From NCBI RefSeq assembly GCF_900155865.1, contig NZ_LT707006.1:1505584-1569583 (forward strand): a DNA stretch of 64,000 nt, given 5' to 3'. Position numbers and translations under genes: made by a program. The notes beneath the pieces were generated by a model, which saw only the letters and a list, made by a program, of their open reading frames with translations, was not told the origin of the DNA and searched no databases. Origin of the DNA: Bacteroides bouchesdurhonensis. GTDB taxonomy: Bacteria > Bacteroidota > Bacteroidia > Bacteroidales > Bacteroidaceae. Shown here one piece after another: positions 9,701 to 19,514 of this stretch. Each line of letters begins with the position of its first letter. Positions within the stretch are counted from its first letter, which is position 1.

Positions 9701-10735
9701 TTAATATTTTACTTCACATTCTACATTGAACCCTGCCCGTAAACGCTTCAACTCTTCGGGCTTGTTTCCTTTCAGGCTGATGCGAACGGGGATACGTTGC
9801 TCTACTTTTACGAAATTTCCCGTTGCATTATCTTGTGGAATCATAGAGAAAGCTGCTCCTGTTGCATCCGATATGGATTCTACAGTTCCTTTGAAAATTA
9901 TATTCGGCACTGCGTCTGCAGTCATTTCTACTTCGGCTCCTTCTTTAATATGAGGTAATTGGGTTTCGCGATAGTTAGCTATGATCCATAGGTCACTATT
10001 ATCTACAATATCAACCATTGTTTGTCCCGGTTGTACCAGTTGTCCTTCCTGTATTTCTTTTCGCCCTGTAGTTCCATCGCATGGAGCAATGATAACTGTA
10101 TAAGAAAGGTTCAGGCGAGCAAGTTCGAGAGCAGCTTCTGCCAGGCGGACTCCTGCTTCATTTTGTCCTAAGCGGTGAGTCTGTTCACTTTTAACTAATG
10201 ATGTAGACTGTTTGGCACGTGATACTTGTTCGTAACGTGCTTTTGCTGCTTCGTATGCCGTATGTATATTATCATATTGTTGTTTGGTAACTGCATCGTC
10301 TTTCAGTAGTTTCTCAAAACGATCCAGTTCACGTTTGGCATTTTCCATTTGTACGCGAACTTCTTCTATACTTGCATCATTTACACTCAGATTGTTTTGA
10401 GTGGTGGCAATACCAATGGTAGTAGCTTGCTTTCCTGCCGTAGCATTTGCCAAATCTGCTTCCGCCTGAGCAACGCGAAGGCGAAACTCCATATCTTCGA
10501 TGATAAGCAATGTATCACCTTTGTGTACCGGCTGATATTCTTCAAAACAGATTCTTTTTATAAATCCCGGTACGCGGGTATTGATCGGAGTAATGTGCTG
10601 TTTAACTTGTGCGTTATCAGTATATTCTATACTTCCCAAATGAAGAAAACGGGAACAAACATAGGCTACACCGCCGATGAGGAAACAAAGAATCAGAATA
10701 TTATATATAATCTTTTGAGTTTTTCTAGCTATCAT
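9701..10735 (-). CDS. HlyD/EmrA-like membrane fusion protein
   Basis: This is a periplasmic adaptor of 344 aa. A single N-terminal membrane anchor (IIYNILILCFLIGGVAYVC, near 9-27) is followed by the lipoyl/biotinyl-like half (NTRVPGFIKRI), a coiled-coil hairpin (about 80-205, with repeated Ala/Glu/Gln heptads) and the second lipoyl half (APCDGTTGRKEIQEGQLVQPGQ). It links the EmrB-like MFS (3 nt downstream) with the TolC-like protein (13 nt upstream). The anchor rather than a lipobox fits EmrA, not AcrA. Confidence 0.88.
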   Translation of the reverse strand: MIARKTQKIIYNILILCFLIGGVAYVCSRFLHLGSIEYTDNAQVKQHITPINTRVPGFIKRICFEEYQPVHKGDTLLIIEDMEFRLRVAQAEADLANATAGKQATTIGIATTQNNLSVNDASIEEVRVQMENAKRELDRFEKLLKDDAVTKQQYDNIHTAYEAAKARYEQVSRAKQSTSLVKSEQTHRLGQNEAGVRLAEAALELARLNLSYTVIIAPCDGTTGRKEIQEGQLVQPGQTMVDIVDNSDLWIIANYRETQLPHIKEGAEVEMTADAVPNIIFKGTVESISDATGAAFSMIPQDNATGNFVKVEQRIPVRISLKGNKPEELKRLRAGFNVECEVKY

Positions 10736-10748
10736 AATCTATTGTATT

Positions 10749-12068
10749 TTAAAGGGTATGTGTGATATATTTCATTTTGTAGTAACTGTAGATCACGTTG
10801 ATACGTGCATTAACCAGAGCGAGATCAGCACTTAGCTTCATATTACTGGCGTCAAGCATATCGGTAAGTAACACCAGATCGTTTTTGTAACGGTTGCTGG
10901 TTACACTGTAGTTTTGATCGGCCAGTTCCACGCTTTTCTCTTGTGTGCGTAAGTCGGTGAAAGAGGTAAGGAAATTAACGTAATTGGCTTGAACACCATT
11001 CTCAACTTGTTCTTGTGCAAGAGTATATTCCTCTTGTGATTTTCGTATATTCAATTTTGCCTGACGGACTTTCTTATTGTTTTTGAACAATGAAGAAAGA
11101 TCGTATTTGATTCCTACCCCTACATACCAATAATTAAAATTGTTATTCAATACCGGAACTTCAATGGTGATGGGACCATCCAAATGTTCTCCTGCAACAA
11201 GAGCAATTTTGGGAAGGAGCTCCGAACGTTCCAGTTTAGCCTTCTGTTCGTTCATTTTCACCGCTAGCTGTGCTTGCTGCAAACCTACATTGCTTTGAGT
11301 AGCCAATTGCTGCCAGTCATTTTCTGCCAGTGCTTTCACTTCTTTTTCTAGTAAGGTTGGATCAGGAATGATTTCTGTTCCGGCAGGTAAGTGAAGAGTA
11401 GTCACTAATTGATGGTTCATGATTTTGCAAGCATCTTGAACTTTGGCAAGCTGTAATTTCAAAGTCTCTTTTTGTAATTCATAGCGGGTAATATCATTTT
11501 TCAAAGCCGTTCCTTGTGTGCGTCGTACTTTCATGTTACGTATTACTTGTTCTGTCAAATCGAGATTTTTCTGTAGCACTTGCATCTGATTGCTCAGTTT
11601 ATACAGATCTAGGTAATAACCGGTCAGAAGAAAGCGTATTTCCTGACGGTTCTTCTGCCAATCTAATTCACTCATCTTTTGCCCGAGTTCAGCCAGAGCG
11701 ATTCCGCTGTTGATTGCTCCACCTGCATAGATTACTTGCTGTGCTTCCAGGGCGAAGTTATTGCCGAAATGAGGCATCGGGATATTCTGACCATTTGTGA
11801 AGTCACGATCCCATAAATATCCATCACCAAGATAACTGAACGACAGTGAAACGCCTATATCCGGCAACCGTTCTGATTTGGCGGCTTTTACAGCTTCATC
11901 AGCTGCCTCTTTCCCGGTTTTGTATGTTCGGATACTCTGGCTATTTTCATCAGCCAGACGAAAGATATCATTAATGCCCAACACCTGTTTTGATGACGTC
12001 TGGGCAAACAAACCCTGACTGCATAGTGCCACGCATAGCGGTACTATGAGCCTTCTTTTTTTGCTCAT
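10749..12068 (-). CDS. TolC-family outer membrane efflux protein
   Basis: This outer-membrane channel protein of 439 aa has a signal peptide (VPLCVALCSQGLFAQ, cleaved near 22) and the two repeated Ala/Gln-rich helical halves typical of TolC/OEP proteins. Examples are ALAELGQKMSELDWQKNRQ in the first half and KVRQAKLNIRKSQEEY in the second. It is first in the minus-strand operon with the HlyD-like and MFS genes. Unlike the RND-linked channel at 18.1 kb, it has no lipobox, matching the TolC rather than the NodT/OprM type. Confidence 0.88.
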   Translation of the reverse strand: MSKKRRLIVPLCVALCSQGLFAQTSSKQVLGINDIFRLADENSQSIRTYKTGKEAADEAVKAAKSERLPDIGVSLSFSYLGDGYLWDRDFTNGQNIPMPHFGNNFALEAQQVIYAGGAINSGIALAELGQKMSELDWQKNRQEIRFLLTGYYLDLYKLSNQMQVLQKNLDLTEQVIRNMKVRRTQGTALKNDITRYELQKETLKLQLAKVQDACKIMNHQLVTTLHLPAGTEIIPDPTLLEKEVKALAENDWQQLATQSNVGLQQAQLAVKMNEQKAKLERSELLPKIALVAGEHLDGPITIEVPVLNNNFNYWYVGVGIKYDLSSLFKNNKKVRQAKLNIRKSQEEYTLAQEQVENGVQANYVNFLTSFTDLRTQEKSVELADQNYSVTSNRYKNDLVLLTDMLDASNMKLSADLALVNARINVIYSYYKMKYITHTL

Positions 12069-12171
12069 AAAGTAAAATAAATAATTAATGTGATTAAAAT
12101 ATACGCTCTTATATCATGCTTTCTTTCTCTAAGGTCAGCGTTTTGCGTCGTGATGAGTCATTAAAATGAGA

Positions 12172-12249
12172 ATTATCAAATTTGTGCAGCTACTCCCCAA
12201 CCGTGGAAATCGTGCATTTTGTTCTTATAGCGAATGGAAATTTGATAAT
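12172..12249. repeat. 12-bp inverted repeat in the leader of the EmrAB/TolC-like operon
   Basis: ATTATCAAATTT (12172-12183) and AAATTTGATAAT (12238-12249) are exact complements, 54 nt apart, about 105-180 nt upstream of the TolC-like gene. The pair could form a long hairpin in the 5' leader or bind a regulator. No experimental basis is visible. Confidence 0.4.
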
Positions 12250-12459
12250 ACTTAAGTTTCATATTGATACTTGCTTTCTATTTTGATTTGCAAAATTATA
12301 AAAAATAATAGGTAAGTTGTGACTTTATATAGCTACAAATATAATGTTTTTTAACGAATTCCCTTTCTCTTTTTATTATTGGATGATGCTTGATCAAATT
12401 ATTTAATTTGTGGTTTTATAAAGTAAGTAGTATATCAGTTTCGGTACAATTGTCTGTAA

Positions 12460-12726
12460 TGGTTGTTCTATGCTTTATACAGTCAATGCAACTTCCGGAC
12501 GTATGAGTGGCTAATGTTTACATTATTATTTATGATGGGATTGACTTTTACAACCTCCACTACTTTGGCGATGGACTATGAATGCTAATATTCCGGGACA
12601 GCCTCCGCTTTGCTGGGTGCACTGTGTTTTGGAATAACATTCATAATTTGTGCTATTTGCTCATTGCTATGTGCATTAGGAGCACTCAAACGAACCATAG
12701 TCAAGGTAGAAGTGAGCCGGATTTAG
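12460..12726 (+). pseudogene. Remnant of a Bcr/CflA-type MFS transporter (C-terminus)
   Basis: The plus strand reads EWLMFTLLFMMGLTF, then TTSTTLAMDYEC, then a TAA at 12586-12588, then YSGTASALLGALCFGITFI in the same frame to a TAG at 12724. The segment SGTASALLGAL is the hallmark of transmembrane helix 11 in Bcr/CflA drug exporters. Only the last ~75 codons survive, with no start and an internal stop, so the gene is dead. It sits between two complete efflux systems. The rest of the 12069-12732 gap holds the operon leader and an AT-rich stretch. Confidence 0.6.
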
Positions 12727-12733
12727 TCCGGCT
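12715..12733. terminator. Hairpin abutting the AraC gene stop
   Basis: AGCCGGA (12715-12721) pairs with TCCGGCT (12727-12733) over a 5-nt loop. It overlaps the end of the transporter remnant and touches the stop codon of the minus-strand AraC gene. There is no strong T-run, so the terminator call is tentative. Confidence 0.4.
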
Positions 12734-13581
12734 TACATCGAATATTTACTTTGATATTCTTTGGGTGACATTCCTTCGTGCCGTTTGAAATATCTTCCTA
12801 AATACGATTGGTCCGGGAAACCGAGTCGGTCGGCTATCTCTTGTATGGTTAGTCCGGTGGATTGGAGTAACACTTTTATCTCCAGAATAGCAAAGTCGTC
12901 AATAATCTTTTTAGCAGAATAACCGGTTACACTTCTACAGATACCTGTTAGATATTTGGTAGAGATACAGAGCTTACTGGCGTAAAAATTCACTTCCCGT
13001 TGAGAAATACAGTTTTCGTGAACTAAAGCGGCGAAATGCTTAAAGATTTCATCCTGCCGGCTTCCACCCTCAATTTCACGCCGGTCGAAATAACGGTAAC
13101 ACTTATCATAAATGTCCAGCATGAAGGATTGAAGATGATTTTTGGCTATTTGGTTTCGAAAACGATTTTCACGATCTTTATAGATTGCCGTTGTCGCACG
13201 TATTAATCCATTAATGGCTTCAGTATTTTCTTCGGAAAGGGTATAACAAGGATGCTCTTTGAGGAACTGGAAGAAAAATGGTTCGAATCGGAGACAAGCC
13301 TCCCGGAACATATCTTGTGGAAATCCGAAAAAAGAAGCGGTAAAATCACTACTGCTGCCATTAATGCGTATGATAGTTCCCGGTAACAATACTATTTGGG
13401 TATTTTCAATAATTTCATGATCTTTCAGGTCAATCGTTACATGTGCCCATCCACTTCGGCAGAAATAGATGGCACCACCTTCCAGTTTCCACAGGTGGTG
13501 CATGATTGGTGACAAATCCTCGTCTGTGCCAGCCACAAAGGGTTCACGAAGTACAGTAAGTATAGATTCTCTTTCTTTCAT
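12733..13581 (-). CDS. AraC-family transcriptional regulator
   Basis: This is a 282-aa regulator with a C-terminal AraC double helix-turn-helix (about 180-282): first HTH in VNFYASKLCISTKYLTGICR, second in TIQEIADRLGFPDQSYLGRY followed by GMSPKEYQ. The N-terminal ~150 residues form a cupin-like sensor region. The gene is divergent from the RND efflux operon at 13739, with 157 nt of shared promoter region, so control of that pump (or of the EmrAB-like operon on its other side) is the simplest inference. TCCG/CGGA half-sites lie in the shared region. Confidence 0.85.
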   Translation of the reverse strand: MKERESILTVLREPFVAGTDEDLSPIMHHLWKLEGGAIYFCRSGWAHVTIDLKDHEIIENTQIVLLPGTIIRINGSSSDFTASFFGFPQDMFREACLRFEPFFFQFLKEHPCYTLSEENTEAINGLIRATTAIYKDRENRFRNQIAKNHLQSFMLDIYDKCYRYFDRREIEGGSRQDEIFKHFAALVHENCISQREVNFYASKLCISTKYLTGICRSVTGYSAKKIIDDFAILEIKVLLQSTGLTIQEIADRLGFPDQSYLGRYFKRHEGMSPKEYQSKYSM

Positions 13582-13639
13582 ATAAGTTCTTTTTTGGATG
13601 GCAAAAATAGGATTTTTTTGCTAAATATTAGCTTTAATG

Positions 13640-13705
13640 TTCCGAAAATGAACAAAACCGGAAACACTATGCCTAGTTTTCTATCATAGAATCCATTTAC
13701 CTTTG
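13640..13705 (+). promoter_or_regulatory. Divergent control region of the RND operon
   Basis: TACCTTTG at 13698-13705 fits the -7 consensus and lies about 35 nt before the adaptor gene start. The -33 region is not a good match, as expected for an activator-dependent promoter. Upstream, TTCCG (13640-13644) and CGGAA (about 13659-13663) form a small dyad that could be an operator for the divergent AraC protein or for the TetR protein encoded at the operon end. Confidence 0.4.
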
Positions 13706-13738
13706 CCGCAGTAATTTTTTTAACTAGGTAACAACAAA

Positions 13739-14896
13739 ATGAGTAAAAAGGTATGTAAAATGAAGCAGGCATTAATGTTGCTTTGCTCTTTAGCTGCTGT
13801 AGGATGTAAACAAGCACCACCGGCACAAATGGAAACAGGATACGAAGTGATGACCCTTTCTCCGGCAGACCGGATGATATCAAGCACCTATTCGGCGACT
13901 ATTCGCGGACGTCAGGATATTGATATTTATCCTCAGGTAAGTGGTACACTGACTAAAGTAAGTGTGACTGAAGGTCAGCGTGTGAAGAAGGGACAAACAT
14001 TGTTCATCATCGATCAAGTACCTTATGAGGCTGCGTTACAGACTGCATTGGCTAATGTGGAATCTGCTAAAGCGTCTCAGGCTACGGCAAAACTGACTTA
14101 CGAAAGCAAAGAGGAACTGCATAAAGAGAATGTAGTTTCCGATTTTGACTTGAGCACAGCAAGAAACTCTCTTTTGGCAGCTAATGCGCAACTGGCACAG
14201 GCAAAAGCTCAGGAAGTAAGTGCTCGTAATAACCTTTCTTATACGGTGGTGAAAAGTCCGGCAGATGGAGTGATCGGTACATTGCCTTATCGTGTAGGTG
14301 CTTTGGTTAGTTCTAATCTTGCCGAACCTTTGACTACAGTTTCTGATAACTCGGATATGTATGTTTACTTTTCGATGACAGAAAAGCAACTGTTAAACTT
14401 GATTCGTCAATATGGTTCTAAGGAAGAAGCATTGAAGAATATGCCGGCGATTGATTTGCTGTTGAATGATAAGTCTGCTTATCCACAACAGGGACAGATC
14501 GAGACTATCAGCGGAGTGATCGACCGTTCGACGGGAACCGTTAGCTTGCGTGCTGTATTTCCTAATAAGGATGGTCTGTTGCATAGTGGTGGTACAGGTA
14601 ATGTGGTTATTCCGGTGCATAGAACAGAAGCACTGGTTATTCCGCAAGCAGCTACATTTGAAATTCAGGATAAGAGATATGCATATAAGGTAGTAGACGG
14701 TAAAGCGCAATCAAGCCAGATACAGGTAACCCGGGTGAATGGAGGTAAGGAATTTATCGTGGATGAAGGCCTGGCTTCGGGAGACGTAATCGTGAAGGAA
14801 GGTGTAGGATTACTTCGTGAAGGTACTCCTATTAAGGCGAAGACGGCACAACCTACGATGACAACTACTGAAAATCAAACAACAAAGGAGGATTAA
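13739..14896 (+). CDS. RND efflux periplasmic adaptor (AcrA/MexE-like lipoprotein)
   Basis: This 385-aa membrane fusion protein carries a lipobox (MLLCSLAAVGCKQ; Cys near 23). The lipoyl domain halves are at YPQVSGTLTKVSVTEGQRVKKG (near 65) and SYTVVKSPADGVIG (near 165). Between them is an alpha hairpin, and after them a beta-barrel and membrane-proximal domain. It starts the operon adaptor, RND pump, NodT-type channel, TetR. An alternative in-frame ATG at 13760 would still leave a complete signal peptide. The protein couples the inner-membrane pump to the outer-membrane channel. Confidence 0.92.
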   Translation: MSKKVCKMKQALMLLCSLAAVGCKQAPPAQMETGYEVMTLSPADRMISSTYSATIRGRQDIDIYPQVSGTLTKVSVTEGQRVKKGQTLFIIDQVPYEAALQTALANVESAKASQATAKLTYESKEELHKENVVSDFDLSTARNSLLAANAQLAQAKAQEVSARNNLSYTVVKSPADGVIGTLPYRVGALVSSNLAEPLTTVSDNSDMYVYFSMTEKQLLNLIRQYGSKEEALKNMPAIDLLLNDKSAYPQQGQIETISGVIDRSTGTVSLRAVFPNKDGLLHSGGTGNVVIPVHRTEALVIPQAATFEIQDKRYAYKVVDGKAQSSQIQVTRVNGGKEFIVDEGLASGDVIVKEGVGLLREGTPIKAKTAQPTMTTTENQTTKED

Positions 14897-14899
14897 TCC

Positions 14900-17800
14900 A
14901 TGAATTTAAGAACCTTTATTGAACGCCCTGTATTATCGGCAGTCATTTCTATTACGATTGTCGTTGTGGGTATCATCGGGTTGTTCAGTCTACCCGTAGA
15001 GCAGTATCCGGATATTGCTCCCCCTACTATTATGGTGAGTACCACCTATTATGGTGCCAGTGCAGAAACTTTGCAGAAAAGTGTAGTTGCTCCTTTGGAA
15101 GAAGCTATCAATGGTGTGGAGGATATGACATACATGACTTCTTCGGCTACTAATTCCGGTTCAGTGAGTATTACCGTTTACTTTAAACAGGGAACAGATC
15201 CGGATATGGCGGCTGTCAATGTGCAGAATCGTGTATCAAGAGCTACGGGACAGCTTCCGGCAGAAGTAACCCAGGTGGGTGTAACTACTTCCAAACGTCA
15301 AACTAGTATTTTGCAGATGTTCTCATTATACAGCCCGGACGATAGCTATGACGAAAACTTCCTTTCCAACTATATTAGTATTAACCTGAAACCGCAGATA
15401 CTGCGTATTTCCGGTGTAGGTGACCTGATGATTATGGGAGGTGAGTATAGTATGCGTGTGTGGATGAAGCCTGATATAATGGCACAGTATAAACTGATCC
15501 CATCGGATATCACTGCAGTACTTTCCGAACAGAATATTGAATCTGCAACCGGTTCGTTTGGTGAGAATTCTAACGAAACCTATCAGTATACAATGAAGTA
15601 TAAAGGACGTCTGATTACTCCGGAAGAATTTGGAGAGATTGTCATTCGTTCTACAGACAATGGCGAGGTTTTGAAACTGAAAGACATTGCCGAGATACAG
15701 CTTGGTCAGGATAGTTATGCGTATCATGGTGGTATGGACGGTCATCCGGGTATTTCGTGTATGGTTTTCCAGACGGCAGGTTCTAATGCTACCCAAGTAA
15801 ACCAGCAGATTGATGACTTACTTGAAGAAGTAAGTAAAGATCTTCCGCGTGGTGTGGAACTGACACAGATGATGAGTTCGAATGACTTCCTGTTCGCTTC
15901 CATCCATGAAGTAGTGAAGACGTTGATTGAAGCTATCATTCTGGTGATTCTTGTGGTATATGTCTTCTTGCAGGATTTCCGTTCTACGTTAATTCCTTTG
16001 GTGGGAATTGTTGTTTCATTGGTCGGTACATTCGCATTTATGGCTTTGGCAGGATTCAGTATCAATTTGCTTACTTTGTTTGCGTTGGTGCTTGTGATTG
16101 GTACGGTGGTGGATGATGCCATTATTGTCGTTGAGGCGGTGCAGGCGAGGTTTGATGTGGGATATAGATCATCGTATATGGCAAGTATTGATGCGATGAA
16201 AGGAATCAGTAATGCTGTCATTACTTCTTCACTTGTGTTTATGGCAGTATTTATTCCGGTATCATTTATGGGAGGTACTTCCGGTACGTTCTATACTCAG
16301 TTTGGTCTGACAATGGCGGTGGCTGTCGGTATATCAGCTGTCAATGCATTAACATTAAGTCCGGCATTGTGTGCTTTGTTACTGAAGCCTTATATTAATG
16401 AAGACGGGACACAGAAGAATAATTTTGCGGCGCGATTCCGTAAGGCATTCAATTCGGCTTTTGATATAATGGTTGAAAAATATAAGAATATCGTATTGTT
16501 CTTTATCAAGCGTAAGTGGCTGACTTGGTCGTTGCTGGCATGTTCTATAGTACTATTGGTTTTTCTGATGAACACTACTAAGACCAGTCTGGTTCCTGAC
16601 GAAGATCAGGGTGTGGTATTCGTCAATGTAAGTACAGCGTCGGGCAGTTCATTGACGACGACTGACGAAGTGATGGAACGTGTTGAAAAGCGTATGATGG
16701 AAATTCCTCAGATTGCTCACGTACAGAAAGTTTCCGGTTACGGATTATTGGCAGGACAGGGAAGTTCGTTTGGTATGTTGATTTTGAAGTTGAAACCCTG
16801 GGGTGAACGTCCGAATGATGAAGATAATGTACAGGCTGTAATTGGTCAGGTGTACGTTCGTACGGCTGATATTAAAGATGCCAGTGTCTTTGCTATATCT
16901 CCAGGTATGATTCCGGGTTATGGTATGGGTAATGCATTGGAACTTCATATGCAGGATAAGATGGGTGGTAATATCAATGAATTCTTTACGACTACCCAGC
17001 AATATTTGGGAGCATTGAATCAGCGTCCTGAGATTTCGATGGCATATTCTACGTTTGACGTTCGTTATCCACAATGGACCGTAGATGTGGACGCTGCTAA
17101 ATGTAAACGTGCCGGTATTACTCCTGACGCAGTGTTGAGTACCCTTTCCGGTTATTATGGAGGTCAGTATGTATCCAACTTCAATCGTTTCTCTAAAGTG
17201 TATAGAGTAATGATTCAGGCAGATCCGTTATTCCGCTTGGATGAGACCTCTCTTGATAATGCTTTTGTACGTATGTCGAATGGTGAGATGGCTCCGTTAA
17301 GCCAGTTTGTTACATTAACACGTAGCTATGGTGCAGAATCATTGAGTCGTTTTAATATGTATAACTCTATTGCGGTAAATGCAATGCCGGCAGATGGTTA
17401 CAGTACCGGAGATGCAATCAAAGCAGTGCAGGAAACTGCGGAACAAGCTCTTCCCAAAGGATATGGTTATGATTACGGAGGTATTACTCGTGAGGAAAAT
17501 CAGCAAAGTGGTACGACGATTATCATTTTCGGTATATGCTTCCTGATGATTTACTTGATTCTGAGTGCATTATACGAGAGTTTTCTCATTCCGTTTGCTG
17601 TTCTTTTGAGCGTACCTAGCGGATTGATGGGAAGTTTCCTTTTTGCCAGGATGTTCGGATTAGAGAACAATATCTATCTGCAAACGGGATTGATCATGTT
17701 GATTGGTTTGCTGGCGAAGACGGCTATCTTGCTGACAGAGTATGCTGCCGAACGTCGTAAGGCAGGAATGGGACTGGTTGCTTCTGCGGTAAGTGCTGCT

Positions 17801-18106
17801 AAAGCTCGTCTTCGTCCGATTCTGATGACAGCATTGACGATGATCTTCGGTCTGTTCCCTTTGATGTTGTCTAGTGGGGTAGGTGCGAATGGTAACCGTT
17901 CATTGGGTACAGGTGTAGTCGGTGGTATGACCATCGGTACGTTAGTTTTACTTTTCATTGTTCCGACTTTGTTCATAGCTTTCCAATGGTTGCAGGAACG
18001 TTTCCGCCCTGTGCAAAGTGTACCTACGGAGGATTGGCAGATCGAAGAAGAAATTAAGATAAGTAACGAAGAAAAGGCTGAAGCAGGAAAAAATGATTCA
18101 CTATAG
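14900..18106 (+). CDS. RND multidrug efflux transporter (AcrB/MexF-like, HAE1)
   Basis: This proton-driven inner-membrane pump of 1068 aa is full length for the HAE1 class. N-terminal signature MNLRTFIERPVLSAVISITI, then a porter domain starting DIAPPTIMVSTTYYGASAE. The TM4 proton relay is GTVVDDAIIVVEAVQ with the paired Asp (near 405). The second half repeats the fold, with TM10-12 around GLLAKTAILLTEYAAERR. The gene starts 4 nt after the adaptor stop. Substrates are likely hydrophobic drugs or bile salts, by family analogy. Confidence 0.95.
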   Translation: MNLRTFIERPVLSAVISITIVVVGIIGLFSLPVEQYPDIAPPTIMVSTTYYGASAETLQKSVVAPLEEAINGVEDMTYMTSSATNSGSVSITVYFKQGTDPDMAAVNVQNRVSRATGQLPAEVTQVGVTTSKRQTSILQMFSLYSPDDSYDENFLSNYISINLKPQILRISGVGDLMIMGGEYSMRVWMKPDIMAQYKLIPSDITAVLSEQNIESATGSFGENSNETYQYTMKYKGRLITPEEFGEIVIRSTDNGEVLKLKDIAEIQLGQDSYAYHGGMDGHPGISCMVFQTAGSNATQVNQQIDDLLEEVSKDLPRGVELTQMMSSNDFLFASIHEVVKTLIEAIILVILVVYVFLQDFRSTLIPLVGIVVSLVGTFAFMALAGFSINLLTLFALVLVIGTVVDDAIIVVEAVQARFDVGYRSSYMASIDAMKGISNAVITSSLVFMAVFIPVSFMGGTSGTFYTQFGLTMAVAVGISAVNALTLSPALCALLLKPYINEDGTQKNNFAARFRKAFNSAFDIMVEKYKNIVLFFIKRKWLTWSLLACSIVLLVFLMNTTKTSLVPDEDQGVVFVNVSTASGSSLTTTDEVMERVEKRMMEIPQIAHVQKVSGYGLLAGQGSSFGMLILKLKPWGERPNDEDNVQAVIGQVYVRTADIKDASVFAISPGMIPGYGMGNALELHMQDKMGGNINEFFTTTQQYLGALNQRPEISMAYSTFDVRYPQWTVDVDAAKCKRAGITPDAVLSTLSGYYGGQYVSNFNRFSKVYRVMIQADPLFRLDETSLDNAFVRMSNGEMAPLSQFVTLTRSYGAESLSRFNMYNSIAVNAMPADGYSTGDAIKAVQETAEQALPKGYGYDYGGITREENQQSGTTIIIFGICFLMIYLILSALYESFLIPFAVLLSVPSGLMGSFLFARMFGLENNIYLQTGLIMLIGLLAKTAILLTEYAAERRKAGMGLVASAVSAAKARLRPILMTALTMIFGLFPLMLSSGVGANGNRSLGTGVVGGMTIGTLVLLFIVPTLFIAFQWLQERFRPVQSVPTEDWQIEEEIKISNEEKAEAGKNDSL

Positions 18107-18140
18107 AGTGACACAGAGTTTTCAATTATAAAAAAGAAAT

Positions 18141-19505
18141 ATGAGAAAAATAATACTATTATCCGCAGTGACAGTCATGTTGAGTAGTTGCGGTATTTAT
18201 AATAAATACAAGTCGGTTTCGGAAGTTCCCGAGGGACTTTATGGCAGTGAGTCAGTCGCTGCCACCGATACGACGAATTTTGGGAATCTTTCTTGGCGGG
18301 AAGTATTTACCGATCCACATCTACAAGTACTGATAGATTCGGTCCTGGTGAAGAATACGGATATGCAGACGGCTCATTTGCGTGTGAAAGAAGCGGAAGC
18401 TTCTTTGATGACGGCGAAGTTATCCTATTTACCTTCTTTGTTTCTTTCACCGGAAGGAACAGCCAGTAGTTTTGATAAGGGAAAGGCTACACAAACTTAT
18501 TCATTGCCTGTGACTGCTTCTTGGGAACTGGATATTTTTGGCCGTACCACGAATACGAAACGTAGTGCAAAAGCAGCTTACCAACAAAGTAAGGAATATG
18601 AGCAAGCTGTAAAAACGCAATTAGTATCTGCCGTAGCCAACAATTATTATACTTTGTTGATGCTCGATGCCCAATACGATATTGCCGTAGCTACGGAAAA
18701 AGCATGGCAGGAAACGGTAAGAGCTTCACGTGCCATGAAGAAAGCAGGTATGATGAATGAAGCCGGATTGGCTCAGACAGAGGCTAACTATTATACAATT
18801 CGTACGACAGTACTCGATTTGAAAGAGCAAATCAATCAGGTAGAAAACTCCATGAGTCTATTGCTGGCAGAAGTTCCCCATACTGTTCAGCGTGGTAAAT
18901 TGAACAATCAACAGTTGCCTGAAAACTTCTCCATAGGAGTTCCTTTGCAAATGCTTTCCAATCGTCCGGATGTACGTAGTGCCGAATATTCTTTGGCACA
19001 GGCTTTCTATTCGACAAACTCCGCGCGTGCTTCTTTCTATCCTTCTATCACTTTGAGCGGTAGTGCCGGATGGACGAATAATGCCGGAAGTATGATTCTG
19101 AATCCGGGTAAGTTTCTTGCTTCGGCAGTAGCTTCATTGACGCAACCTCTATTTAATAAAGGTACAAATATCGCCCGATTGAAAATAGCGAAAGCTCAAC
19201 AGGAAGAAGCCCGCCTCAATTTTGAACAAGCATTATTGAATGCAGGTGTGGAGGTAAACGAAGCATTGGTGCAGTATCAGACTGCTCGCGAGAAAGCTGC
19301 TTTCTATGAGAAACAGGTTGCTTCCTTGCAGACAGCTGTCAAGAGTACCCATCTTTTAATGAGACATAGCGATACAACTTATCTGGAAGTCCTGACCGCA
19401 CAGCAAACGTTGCTGAACGCTCAGCTTTCTCAAGTGGCAAACCGCTTTACCGAAATCCAGGGAATGATTACTCTATATCAGTCGCTGGGTGGGGGTAGGA
19501 TGTAG
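18141..19505 (+). CDS. RND efflux outer-membrane channel (NodT/OprM-like lipoprotein)
   Basis: This outer-membrane factor of 454 aa has a lipoprotein signal (ILLSAVTVMLSSCG; Cys near 17) and two OEP repeats. Conserved NodT-type features include SWELDIFGR near 133, LSNRPDVRSAE near 275 and LTQPLFNKG near 335. It is third in the RND operon, 34 nt after the pump gene. It completes a tripartite pump separate from the EmrAB/TolC-like one at 8-12 kb. Confidence 0.93.
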   Translation: MRKIILLSAVTVMLSSCGIYNKYKSVSEVPEGLYGSESVAATDTTNFGNLSWREVFTDPHLQVLIDSVLVKNTDMQTAHLRVKEAEASLMTAKLSYLPSLFLSPEGTASSFDKGKATQTYSLPVTASWELDIFGRTTNTKRSAKAAYQQSKEYEQAVKTQLVSAVANNYYTLLMLDAQYDIAVATEKAWQETVRASRAMKKAGMMNEAGLAQTEANYYTIRTTVLDLKEQINQVENSMSLLLAEVPHTVQRGKLNNQQLPENFSIGVPLQMLSNRPDVRSAEYSLAQAFYSTNSARASFYPSITLSGSAGWTNNAGSMILNPGKFLASAVASLTQPLFNKGTNIARLKIAKAQQEEARLNFEQALLNAGVEVNEALVQYQTAREKAAFYEKQVASLQTAVKSTHLLMRHSDTTYLEVLTAQQTLLNAQLSQVANRFTEIQGMITLYQSLGGGRM

Positions 19506-19514
19506 GAGGATAAT

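Noticed and set aside
12166..12255. 29-codon plus-strand frame spanning the 12-bp inverted repeat
   Set aside because: Too short, no family, and its ends are the inverted repeat itself; the repeat is a better explanation.
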